Positions 53,059 through 60,953 of a DNA stretch of 64,000 bases are shown in pieces. The first letter of the stretch is position 1. Each line of letters opens with the position of its first letter. The translations under genes and the position numbers were made by a program. The notes below the pieces were generated by a model. The model did not search any database. It was not told where the DNA came from and worked only from the letters and a program-made list of their open reading frames with translations. The stretch is from CAZAAW01 sp964483325 (GTDB taxonomy: Bacteria; Pseudomonadota; Alphaproteobacteria; Rhizobiales; Kaistiaceae): contig CAZAAW010000002.1 of NCBI GenBank assembly GCA_964483325.1, positions 162,302 to 226,301 of the forward strand, given 5' to 3'.

Positions 53059-54507
53059 TCAGCTGGCCATGGCGCGGCCGTAGACGTCGTCGATGCGGAC
53101 GATGTCGTCCTCGCCGAGATATTCGCCGCACTGCACCTCGATCATGTGCAGGTCGACGCGGCCGAGATTCTCCAGCCGGTGCATGGTGCCGAGCGGCACG
53201 TAGGTCGACTCGTTCGGCTGCAGGATGCGCACCTCGTCGGCGACGGTGACGCGGGCGGTGCCGGAGACGATCGTCCAGTGCTCGCTGCGGTGGTAGTGGA
53301 ACTGCAGGGAAAGCCGGCCACCGGGCTTGACGATGATGTGCTTCACCTGGAAACCGGGGCCGGAATTGATGCTCTCGTAGCTGCCCCAGGGGCGCTCGAC
53401 GCGCTTCGGCGTCACCGCCTCCGGGCGCTGCGCCTGCGACAGCCGCTCGACGATGCCGCGCACGCCCTGTGCCAGGTCGCGGCTGGTGACCAGCACCGCG
53501 TCCTCGGTATCGACGACGACCAGATCGTCGATGCCGTGCACGGCGACGAGGCGGCGGCCGGCGGAAAGGACGTAGCTGCCGGTGGCGTCGGAAACGACGG
53601 CGTCGCCGATGACGACATTGTGGTCGGCATCCTTCTCGGAGATGTCCCACAGAGCCGGCCAGGCGCCGACATCGCACCAGCCCGGATCGGTCGGCACGAC
53701 GGCGATGCGGCTGCTCTTCTCCATGACGGCGTAGTCGATGGAAATGCGCGGCGCCGTGGCATAGGCGCCGGCCGTCAGCTCGATGCGGCGCGCATCGGCG
53801 TCGGCGACCGGGATGGCGGCCCGCGCCGCCTCCAGCACCTGCGGCGCATGCAGCGCCAGCTCGTCGATCAGCGTGCCGGCGGTGAACAGGAAGATGCCGG
53901 CGTTCCAGTAATGGCCGCCGGCGGCGATCATGCGCTCGGCCGCCTCGCGTTCCGGCTTTTCCAGGAACGAGGCGGCGAAGACGCCGTCATGGCCGTCGAC
54001 CGCCGTACCACGGGCGAGATAGCCGTAGCCCGTCTCGGCATGGTCCGGCTCGATGCCGAAGGTGACGATGCGGCCGGCCCGCGCCGCCTTGACGCCGACG
54101 CCGATCGCCTCCTGCAGGGCGCGCGGGTCGCGCACCACATGGTCGGCGGGGGTGGCGAGCATCAGCGCCTGCGGGTCGCGGCGGGCGACGATCAGCGCCG
54201 CGGCGGCAAGCGCCGGCGCCGTGTTGAGGATCGCCGGCTCCACCACGATGGCGTCCGGTTCGATGCCGAGCGGCCGGAACTGCGCCAGCGTCTCGTCGAC
54301 GAAGCGCTGATTGACCAGCACCAGCGGGCTGGCGAAATGCGGCCCGGTAAGGCGCCGGATCGTCGACTGGAACAGCGATTCCTCGCCGTAGAACCGGTGG
54401 TACTGCTTCGGCCGGTCGACGCGGGACAGCGGCCACAGCCGCGATCCGGAGCCGCCGCACAGGATGACCGGAACGATCGGCGATTCCATTGTCGTCTCGA
54501 TGAGCAT
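53059..54507 (-). CDS. algA: Mannose-1-phosphate guanylyltransferase / mannose-6-phosphate isomerase AlgA
   Basis: 482 residues (Pseudomonas AlgA 481). The N-terminal nucleotidyltransferase has VILCGGSGSRLWPLSR and PKQYHRF; the C-terminal isomerase (cupin) domain has PWGSYESI, KHIIVKPGGRLSLQFHYHRSEHWTIVSGTARV and PLGTMHRLENLG with metal-ligand His. It supplies GDP-mannose for AlgD. Starts at 54519, 54507 and 54489 are all possible; ATG 54507 has GGAAGC at good spacing and matches family length. A longer frame to 54669 is the shadow of alg44. Confidence 0.93.
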   Translation of the reverse strand: MLIETTMESPIVPVILCGGSGSRLWPLSRVDRPKQYHRFYGEESLFQSTIRRLTGPHFASPLVLVNQRFVDETLAQFRPLGIEPDAIVVEPAILNTAPALAAAALIVARRDPQALMLATPADHVVRDPRALQEAIGVGVKAARAGRIVTFGIEPDHAETGYGYLARGTAVDGHDGVFAASFLEKPEREAAERMIAAGGHYWNAGIFLFTAGTLIDELALHAPQVLEAARAAIPVADADARRIELTAGAYATAPRISIDYAVMEKSSRIAVVPTDPGWCDVGAWPALWDISEKDADHNVVIGDAVVSDATGSYVLSAGRRLVAVHGIDDLVVVDTEDAVLVTSRDLAQGVRGIVERLSQAQRPEAVTPKRVERPWGSYESINSGPGFQVKHIIVKPGGRLSLQFHYHRSEHWTIVSGTARVTVADEVRILQPNESTYVPLGTMHRLENLGRVDLHMIEVQCGEYLGEDDIVRIDDVYGRAMAS

Positions 54508-54544
54508 GACCGCTTCCATTGCCTCTTGTTGATGTCGCAGCCGC

Positions 54545-55624
54545 CTATTCGGCGGCCGTCGTCTCCGGCGCGGATGGGTTGGCAAGGGCGCTGGCGCCGC
54601 CGAAGAGCCGGCCGAGCCAGCTGCTGCCGAAGGTGTCGAAGCGCACTGACACCGGCTGGCCGATCGCATCGGCGGCGAGCGTCCGGCCCGGTTCGATCTC
54701 GACGGTGACGAGTTCGGTGGTGGCGAAGCCGTTGGCCGAGAGCGTTGGCGGGATGCGGGCGATGGTGGTGTCGATCACCTGCCCGTCGACATATTCGAGG
54801 GAGACGCTGGCGCCCGGATAGAGCCGCATGACCGATGCCGGCGGCACCAGCGCGGCGACGTAGCGGCGGCCATCGTCCTGAACCAGCGTGGCGACCGGCT
54901 GGCCGGGCCGCACATAGGTGCCGTCGGCCGCCGAGGCGCGCAGGATGCGGCAGTCGCATGGGCTATTGATGGTGGTCTTGGCGTCCGGGCGCTCGGCGAC
55001 CTCGAAGAGCGGCTGGTCGCGCGCCACTGTTTCGCCCTCCGCGAGGAGCGTCAGCTGGCCGGCGACCGGCGCGGCAACCACCGCCAGGTCGCCGCTGACC
55101 ACCGCCGAGCGGGCGGGGATGACGTAAAGCGCCCTGTAGGCGCCGCTGACGGCGAATTGCAGCACGGCGAGGCCGAGAATGACGATGGCCGCCAGGGCGG
55201 CGAGCCTGCGGCGCGACCGTTTCGGCTGCGATGCCGCGGCGCTGGCGCGCGCTGGCTCGTGGCGGCGGCCGGTCACGGCGATCAGTTCCCCCGCCTCGAC
55301 CAGCTCGCCGGCTGCCTCGGCGCCGGAGAGGAAGGCCAGCACGTCGCGCTGCTGCTGCGTGACATTGACGAAGCCGATGCGGGTGCGGCCGGCGTCGACC
55401 GACTTCGCCTCACCCTCGACATTGAGGAGGAAGTCGTAGCCCTCGAAGGGAAAGACGAGCCGGAAGGCGAGGCGGCTGCCGGGCGGTTCGGCGAGGCCCA
55501 TTACCTCGATACTGCCCGGCGTCCACGCCGCCACGGGCAGCATCTTGCCCGCGTGGATGATCCTCACCGGCAATCGGGCGCGGCCCTCGCGCGGGATGTC
55601 GGCACTCTCGACGATTTGGTCCAA
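54545..55624 (-). CDS. alg44: Alginate polymerase subunit Alg44 (PilZ plus membrane-fusion domain)
   Basis: 359 residues from TTG 55624, chosen because CGGAG lies 7 bp upstream; TTG 55639 is an alternative and no ATG is available. An N-terminal PilZ-like domain (about 10-110) begins PREGRARLPVRIIHAG; PilZ domains bind c-di-GMP by RxxxR and DxSxxG, and here the motifs are imperfect (REGRAR; PGSIEVMG). One transmembrane helix (LAALAAIVILGLAVLQFAVS) follows, then a membrane-fusion barrel containing SPCDCRILRASAADGTYVRPGQPVATLV. Alg44 with Alg8 forms the c-di-GMP-activated polymerase. It lies 58 bp after alg8. Confidence 0.88.
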   Translation of the reverse strand: MDQIVESADIPREGRARLPVRIIHAGKMLPVAAWTPGSIEVMGLAEPPGSRLAFRLVFPFEGYDFLLNVEGEAKSVDAGRTRIGFVNVTQQQRDVLAFLSGAEAAGELVEAGELIAVTGRRHEPARASAAASQPKRSRRRLAALAAIVILGLAVLQFAVSGAYRALYVIPARSAVVSGDLAVVAAPVAGQLTLLAEGETVARDQPLFEVAERPDAKTTINSPCDCRILRASAADGTYVRPGQPVATLVQDDGRRYVAALVPPASVMRLYPGASVSLEYVDGQVIDTTIARIPPTLSANGFATTELVTVEIEPGRTLAADAIGQPVSVRFDTFGSSWLGRLFGGASALANPSAPETTAAE

Positions 55625-55682
55625 GGTTTGCTCCGTCAATCCAGAGGTGCGCTGCCGCCTTGTCGTTGAACCCTTTGCCGGC

Positions 55683-57212
55683 TCAGCCCAGAGCCAGCGC
55701 GACCCAGCTTTCCGGTATCGAAAAGACGCCCATGGCGAGGCCGATGACGATGACGAACAGCGACACCGACAGGACATGCATGTAGACAGATCCGGCCTTG
55801 AGCAGCCTCGTCTTCAGGCCGGACAGATTTCTTGCTGATGTCGTCTTCTGGCGCGTCCACTTCTGCTTGTCGAGCCGGAAGAGGACGTAGGTCTTGATGA
55901 TCGATCCGAAGATCTGATTGAAGTAGAGCAGGAGCGGATAGGCGATCGAGACGCGCGGCTGCACCGACAAGAGGGTCAGCGTGATGATGTAGCGCGAGGC
56001 CAGGATCCAGGTGGCGTAGAAGGCGAACAGCATCGGCGACACGAACACCGAGCCGAGCAGCACGAAGCCGAGGCCGGTCAGGCAGGTCCACATCGACAGG
56101 CGCTGGTCGACGATCGCCCACCAGGTGAAAAGGCCGATGCGGCCCGGCCCGAGCGCGATGGCGCGGCCATTGGTGCGCAGCATGTTGCCGAACCAGCGCA
56201 CCATCAGCATGGCGGCCGAGCGGATGAAGCTCCTGGACGGCGGGTTCTCCACCGTCACCACCGTCAGGTCCGGCAGATAGAGCATCTCGTAACCGTTCTT
56301 CAGCAGGAAGAACCAGCTCGACTTGTCGTCGCCGGTGAGGAACTTGAACCGGCCGAGGCGCCAGTGATCGATGTAGTCGGCTTCGACCTGGGCGACGAAA
56401 TCGGGATCGCAGATGATGCCGGCGCGGAACATCGACATGCGGCCGGTAAGGGTCAGCACGCGGTGCGACAGGCCCATCGAGCTCATCAGCACCTGGCGCT
56501 GGGCGAAGCGCAGCGACCACCAGTGGCGGAAGATGGCGCGCGCCTCGGTCTCGCAGCGCTCGTCGGTGGTCAGGGCGCCGACCTGGTCGTGCAGCCGGAA
56601 GAACGGCGCGCAGCTTTCCACGAGGTCGGGCGGGACAATGCTGTCGCCGTCGATGACGGCGACGAGATCGTCGTCCTGGGGCTGGTAGCGGGCGATGGCG
56701 CGGAAGCCGTGCGCCAGCGCATCGCGCTTGCCGGTGCCGGGAATGCGCACGAATTCCAGCTCGACCTTGCCGCTGGCGCCGGCCCAGCTGTCATAGACCG
56801 CCTGGATGAGGCGCTCGTCCTCGATGTCGACGATCGAGGCGACCAGCACGGCGCGGCCGGGCGCCCTGAGGCCCGCCTCGATCGCCGCCCGGTAGACCCG
56901 CGCCGTCGTGCGCGGGTCGATCCGGAAGGTCGTGACCAGCAGGTAGGCGTCCGGTGGCCGCCGGTCTTCGGCGGCGGCCAGGGCGCGGGCCTTCAGCCGC
57001 GGATAGGCGACATGCCGGTAATAGAGCGAGCGCAGGAAATGCAGCGCCCCCCAGCCGTAGCGCCAGGCGCCGACGGCGCCGACGAGGATGAAGACGCTGG
57101 TTCCGACATGGGCGTAGGCCTCCCTCGGCAGGGCCAGCGCCAGCGCGGCCACGCCGAGGACGTAGGCGGCATGCGCCCAGGGCGACTCTAGCGGGTCACC
57201 AGCAGATGCCAT
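55683..57212 (-). CDS. alg8: Alginate polymerase glycosyltransferase Alg8
   Basis: 509 residues (Pseudomonas Alg8 494), a GT2-type processive glycosyltransferase polymerising mannuronate from GDP-mannuronate at the inner membrane. Two N-terminal helices precede the catalytic domain: LLVTTFRIDPRTTARVYRAAIEAGL, GTGKRDALAHGFRAI, VAVIDGDSIVPP (DxD), TGDDKSSWFFLLKNGYEMLYLPD (TED-like acceptor Asp) and MVRWFGNMLRTNGRAI (RW motif). Several C-terminal helices follow, ending SVYMHVLSVSLFVIVIGLAMG. ATG 57212 lies 17 bp inside the algD end. The extension to 57554 is the shadow of algD. Confidence 0.93.
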   Translation of the reverse strand: MASAGDPLESPWAHAAYVLGVAALALALPREAYAHVGTSVFILVGAVGAWRYGWGALHFLRSLYYRHVAYPRLKARALAAAEDRRPPDAYLLVTTFRIDPRTTARVYRAAIEAGLRAPGRAVLVASIVDIEDERLIQAVYDSWAGASGKVELEFVRIPGTGKRDALAHGFRAIARYQPQDDDLVAVIDGDSIVPPDLVESCAPFFRLHDQVGALTTDERCETEARAIFRHWWSLRFAQRQVLMSSMGLSHRVLTLTGRMSMFRAGIICDPDFVAQVEADYIDHWRLGRFKFLTGDDKSSWFFLLKNGYEMLYLPDLTVVTVENPPSRSFIRSAAMLMVRWFGNMLRTNGRAIALGPGRIGLFTWWAIVDQRLSMWTCLTGLGFVLLGSVFVSPMLFAFYATWILASRYIITLTLLSVQPRVSIAYPLLLYFNQIFGSIIKTYVLFRLDKQKWTRQKTTSARNLSGLKTRLLKAGSVYMHVLSVSLFVIVIGLAMGVFSIPESWVALALG

Positions 57213-58512
57213 GGTAGAGCCCGCTATCTTCGGTCTCCCGGGGGAGACGGACGAGATCGACGACGGGCTTGCCGCGCGCCAGCGCCATCGCCTGCTTCGC
57301 CGCGGCATCGCCGGAGCCGATGACCAGCATTTCGGCGTGGTCGACGACGTCCTCGATTGTCTCCTGAAGGAGCGCGGAGAGATGGGGGATGTGCGAACGC
57401 ACGTAATGCAGGTTGGCACCGGTGAGGGCGCTGTAGCGGACGTTGGAATCGTAGATGCGCAGGTCGTAGCCCTTGCCGTGCAGGCGCTCGGCGAGCTCGA
57501 CAAGCGGGCTCTCGCGCAGGTCGTCCGTGTCCGACTTGAAGCTGAGGCCGACAAGGCCGACCCGCTTGACGCCGAGATTGGCGACCATGTCGTAGGCGCG
57601 GCGGATCTGGTTCTCGTTGGCCGCCATCGTCGCGTCCAGCACCGGCGTCGGGACGTCGAGCTCGCGGGCCCGAGACCGCAGCGCCCGCAGGTCCTTCGGC
57701 AGGCACGAGCCGCCGAACGCGTAACCGGGCTTCATATAGGCCGGCGAGATGTTGAGCCGCTTGTCGGCGCACAGGATGCGCATGACGACATGGCTGTCGA
57801 TCTGCAGCGCCGAGCAGATATTGCCGATCTCGTTGCTGAAGCTGATCTTGAGGGCGTGCCAGCTGTTGTTGGCGTATTTGATCGCTTCGGCCTCGCGGAT
57901 GGCGACCACCGTCGGCTCGGCGACGACCGGAAGGGTCAGTTCCTCCAGCATGCGCACCGAGCGCTCGTCGCCCGGCATGATGCCGAACACCATCACGCCG
58001 GGATCGTAGAGATCCTTGATGGCGGTGCTCTCGCGCAGGAATTCGGGATAGTAGCAGACGGCGAAGTCGCGGCCCGCGGTCTTGCCGGAGGTCCGCTCCA
58101 GCGCCGGGATCACGATCTCCTCGGTGGTGCCGGGAAGGATCGTCGAACGGACGAAGATGGTGTGGAAGTCGTCCTTTTCACGCAGGGCGTGGCCGATTTC
58201 CTCGGCGGCCCGCAGCACATAGCCGGTGTCGAGCGAGCCGTTGAAGCGGCTGGGCGTGCCGACGCAGACGAAGGTCAGGTCGGTCTCGAGGATCGCCAGG
58301 CGCGGGTCGGCGACGGCGCGCAGCCGGCCATTGGCCACTTGTTCCTGGATGATCTCATCGAGACCCGGTTCGACGATGGGCGACTGGCCGGCATTGAGCG
58401 CCGCCACCTTGCCCTCGTTGGGGTCGACGGCAATCACCTGATTGCCGTCCTTCGCCAGGCAGGCGGCCGATACGGCCCCCACATAGCCAATTCCGAAAAT
58501 GCTGACACGCAT
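57196..58512 (-). CDS. algD: GDP-mannose 6-dehydrogenase AlgD
   Basis: 438 residues (Pseudomonas AlgD 436). It oxidises GDP-mannose to GDP-mannuronate with 2 NAD, the committing step to alginate. NAD motif GIGYVGAVSAACLAKDG; catalytic Cys270 in GYAFGGSCLPKDLRAL; IKYANNSWHALKISFSNEIG; GLSFKSDTDDLRESPL. Similar UDP-glucose dehydrogenases exist, but the close 438-residue fit, the family-specific IKDLYDPGVMVFG and the alg8 neighbour support AlgD. ATG 58512 has GAGGAGG at good spacing. First gene of the operon; the leader is AT-rich and dyad-rich. Confidence 0.95.
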   Translation of the reverse strand: MRVSIFGIGYVGAVSAACLAKDGNQVIAVDPNEGKVAALNAGQSPIVEPGLDEIIQEQVANGRLRAVADPRLAILETDLTFVCVGTPSRFNGSLDTGYVLRAAEEIGHALREKDDFHTIFVRSTILPGTTEEIVIPALERTSGKTAGRDFAVCYYPEFLRESTAIKDLYDPGVMVFGIMPGDERSVRMLEELTLPVVAEPTVVAIREAEAIKYANNSWHALKISFSNEIGNICSALQIDSHVVMRILCADKRLNISPAYMKPGYAFGGSCLPKDLRALRSRARELDVPTPVLDATMAANENQIRRAYDMVANLGVKRVGLVGLSFKSDTDDLRESPLVELAERLHGKGYDLRIYDSNVRYSALTGANLHYVRSHIPHLSALLQETIEDVVDHAEMLVIGSGDAAAKQAMALARGKPVVDLVRLPRETEDSGLYHGICW

Positions 58513-58600
58513 CGCCCGCCTCCTCATCGCGATTAGTCAGACCAAAGGAACCAGGGAACGCATTGAGCATTCCCCGAAACAAAAACACACCTCCCCATGA

Positions 58601-58617
58601 TCTAACGTGCAGTTAGA
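58601..58617. promoter_or_regulatory. Palindromic operator candidate upstream of algD
   Basis: TCTAAC, 5 bp, GTTAGA: a perfect 6-bp inverted repeat 89 bp upstream of the algD start. Its symmetry and position are those of a dimeric regulator site. No regulator gene is next to it. Confidence 0.45.
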
Positions 58618-59078
58618 CCTGCATCGTCGTCAGAGATACGAGTCATCATTCGCCAAGCAGGGGAATCCTACTTGATCTATAGCGTGCGCCGCTGCACGCC
58701 TTGCTATTCTGCTCCGTTCAGTATGGCGATTTTGTGATGGTGCGCTGCACAAATGATCGCCTGAACTGGATAAAGGTTGGGCAAACCTCGCGTTTTCTAA
58801 GGTTTTCAGTGGTCCCTCGGCACGGGATTCCGCGCCGCAGACCCCGGCCAAGCTGGCGATTGGAAAATACTGCGCCATCGCAATGTTCGACACGCCTGTA
58901 CGAACAGTCAGGTCGCACGAAAGCATGGAATTGGCTGCAGAATTTTATCTGAGACAATTTCTTCTATGGAATGTCTGTAAATCAGGAAAAGATCGCGGAA
59001 TTTTGTCTTTGTTGCGACGCAATGAAGGTTCTGTGACGGCAGCGCTCGGTGCCGTCGCTGCCGTTTCGGCGGCCCGAA

Positions 59079-59112
59079 GAAAAAAGCCCCGCCGCGGCGA
59101 ACCGGGCGGGGC
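59079..59112 (-). terminator. Rho-independent terminator after xerC
   Basis: On the minus strand GCCCCGCC, 11-nt loop, GGCGGGGC (59086-59112) is followed by TTTTTTC (59079-59085). It lies about 130 bp after the xerC stop and shields the algD leader from readthrough. Confidence 0.9.
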
Positions 59113-59240
59113 GAGGCGAGGGAGGAACCGAGCAGTTGCGGAGACGCCGGCCGGCGGGAGTGAGACCGGAGCGGCGTTCACGAGGGGGACTGTAGGAAAG
59201 ACGCGCTGAAGCCGGCCTGAAGCGACGGTTCAGGAGGCGT

Positions 59241-60209
59241 TCAGGCGCCGGCGGGCCGCCGGCTGCGCGGATGGGCGCCGTCATAGGCGGCCAGCAGCCG
59301 CTCGGTGTCGACCTCGGTATAGACCTGCGTCGTCGACAGGCTGGAATGGCCGAGAAGCTCCTGGATGGTGCGCAGATCGCCGCCGGCCGACAGGAGATGC
59401 GTCGCAAAGGAATGGCGCAGCGCATGCGGCGTTGCCGTATCCGGCAGGCCGAGGGCGGCGCGCAGGCGCTCCATGTCCTTCTGGATGATGCGCGGGCTGA
59501 GCGGCCCGCCGCGGACGCCGACGAAAAGCGGACCATCAGCCGGCAAAGGATAGGGGCAGAGGCGCAGGTAGTCGGCGATTGCCGCCGCCACGACCGGCAG
59601 GACCGGAACGATGCGGGTTTTGCCGCCCTTGCCGGTGACGCGCAGCGTATAGAGGCCGCCGGCCGGCACGTCGCCGCGCCGCGCGCCGAGGGCCTCGGAG
59701 ATGCGCAGGCCGGAGCCATAGAGAAGGGCGAGGACGGCGGCATTGCGCGCCATCACCCAGGCCTCCCCCTCGGCCTGTTCGGCGACATCGGCGACGCGGC
59801 GGGCATTGGCGACCGTCAGCGGCTTCGGCAGCGTGCGCGGCTGTTTCGGCGTCCGCAGGGCGCGGAAGGCGGCGCCGTTGGCGAGGCCCTGCCGTTCGAG
59901 AAAATGCACCAGCGAGCGGATGCCGGCGAGACCCCGCGCCAGCGTTCGGGCGCCGGCGCCGCCGCTCCGCCGCGCCGCCAGGAAGGCGCGGATATCGGCG
60001 GTGCGCAGGTCCGCCATGTCGGCAAGCCGCGGCGGCCCGCCGAGATGGCCGGTCAGGAAGGCAAGAAACTGGCCGACGTCGCGGTCATAGGCCTCGAGGG
60101 TCTTCGCCGCCATGCGCCGCTCGCTGCCAAGATGCCGGCGCCAGCCGTCGACGGCGGCGGCAAGGTCGCCGGCGGCGAGGACGAGTGGCTGGGGTAATGA
60201 CGGCGTCAT
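59241..60209 (-). CDS. xerC: Tyrosine recombinase XerC
   Basis: 322 residues. The N-terminal SAM-like DNA-binding domain (about 1-105) has LEAYDRDVGQFLAFLTGHL. The catalytic domain shows the tyrosine-recombinase residues in order: Arg in YGSGLRISEAL, Lys in VTGKGGKTRIVPVLP, His/Arg in HALRHSFATHLLS, His in LLGHSSLSTTQ and the nucleophile Tyr in QVYTEVD. XerC with XerD resolves chromosome dimers at dif. ATG 60209 (MTPSLPQPL) is chosen; the very long upstream frame to 62048 is the shadow of priA. A terminator follows. Confidence 0.93.
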   Translation of the reverse strand: MTPSLPQPLVLAAGDLAAAVDGWRRHLGSERRMAAKTLEAYDRDVGQFLAFLTGHLGGPPRLADMADLRTADIRAFLAARRSGGAGARTLARGLAGIRSLVHFLERQGLANGAAFRALRTPKQPRTLPKPLTVANARRVADVAEQAEGEAWVMARNAAVLALLYGSGLRISEALGARRGDVPAGGLYTLRVTGKGGKTRIVPVLPVVAAAIADYLRLCPYPLPADGPLFVGVRGGPLSPRIIQKDMERLRAALGLPDTATPHALRHSFATHLLSAGGDLRTIQELLGHSSLSTTQVYTEVDTERLLAAYDGAHPRSRRPAGA

Positions 60210-60425
60210 GAGCACCAGCCTGCCCGATGGACGGCGAGAAAGGGTTAAGGAGCGCCGTTCTGTGGAACGCCGAGAGCTGGCCCGACAAGGCGGCAGGCCA
60301 ACCCACTTCGAAAAAAGTGCCGTGTCTCGCGCCCCTCCTGTCGATCGCCGCGCTGGCCGTTCGTCGCTGCATCGGAGGATGAATCCTCGCCATGCGGCGG
60401 TGGAGCCAGCGACAGGAGGTTTGTG

Positions 60426-60851
60426 ATGGCACACACGGTAGCGCTCATTCTGGCCAGGCTCATGTTCGCCTGGGCCTTTGCCATAGCGGCTTACGGGAAA
60501 TTCACGGCGATCGGCGACACGGCCGGCTATATCGCCTCCATCGGCTTCCCCATGCCGGTCGTGCTGGCCTGGCTCGCGGCCATTCTCGAGACGGCGCTGG
60601 TGATCGCCTTCCTCACCGGCATTCTGTTCCGCGAGGCATCGCTGGTGGCGGCGCTCTATGTCCTCTTCCTGGGGTTCGCCTTCTATGGTCCTGGACATTG
60701 GAGCGACCCCATGCAGTTCGGCTTCTTTGTCAGTCATGCCACCTTCGTTGCCGGCCTCCTGTTCGCCGCCGTGCATGGACCCGGCAAGTTTGCAATCGAA
60801 TGGGGATGGCTCGGCCATCATGGCGGCACGATGGACCGCCCGGCCGTCTGA
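60426..60851 (+). CDS. DoxX family membrane protein
   Basis: 141 residues with four transmembrane helices and the DoxX/SURF4-like motifs ILARLMFAWAFAIAAYGKFTAIGDTAGYIASIGFP and LETALVIAFLTGILFREASLVAALYVLFLGFAFYGPGHWSDPMQFGFFVSHATFVAGLL. Function is unknown; members are linked to respiratory or redox functions. ATG 60426 has AGGAGG 6 bp upstream, so it is preferred over GTG 60423. priA follows on the same strand. Confidence 0.88.
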   Translation: MAHTVALILARLMFAWAFAIAAYGKFTAIGDTAGYIASIGFPMPVVLAWLAAILETALVIAFLTGILFREASLVAALYVLFLGFAFYGPGHWSDPMQFGFFVSHATFVAGLLFAAVHGPGKFAIEWGWLGHHGGTMDRPAV

Positions 60852-60953
60852 CGGCGATTGCCCACCGTGAGGGAAGCGGCGGCCATTCCGCCGCTTCCCT
60901 TTGCGCCAAATGCCCGGCATCGTCGCTGCCCGTTTCAGGTCGCAGGATTCGCC

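Larger units (their letters stand above)
58513..59240. other. AT-rich 728-bp interval upstream of algD; probable control region
   Basis: No gene is supported here. G+C falls sharply compared with the genes around it (21 of 60 bases in 58921-58980). Inverted repeats occur at 58554-58574 (GGGAACGC/GCATTCCC, one mismatch), 58601-58617, and 58682-58699 (GCGTGC-N6-GCACGC). The right end holds the xerC terminator (59079-59112). Minus-strand open frames at 58630-58926 and 58718-58957 are low quality. The interval probably carries the algD promoter and operators; I could not identify a clear -35/-10 or AlgU-type element. Confidence 0.6.

Noticed and set aside
57196..58512. UDP-glucose 6-dehydrogenase instead of AlgD
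   Set aside because: Length, motifs around the catalytic Cys270 and immediate alg8/alg44 neighbours favour GDP-mannose dehydrogenase; kept as a minor alternative.
58630..58926. 98-residue open frame upstream of algD on the minus strand
   Set aside because: No ribosome-binding site, atypical composition, no recognisable domain; lies in the AT-rich control interval.
58513..59078. AlgU (GAACTT-N16-TCTGA) or EcfG (GGAAC-N17-CGTT) promoter for algD
   Set aside because: Looked on the minus strand; no acceptable match found.
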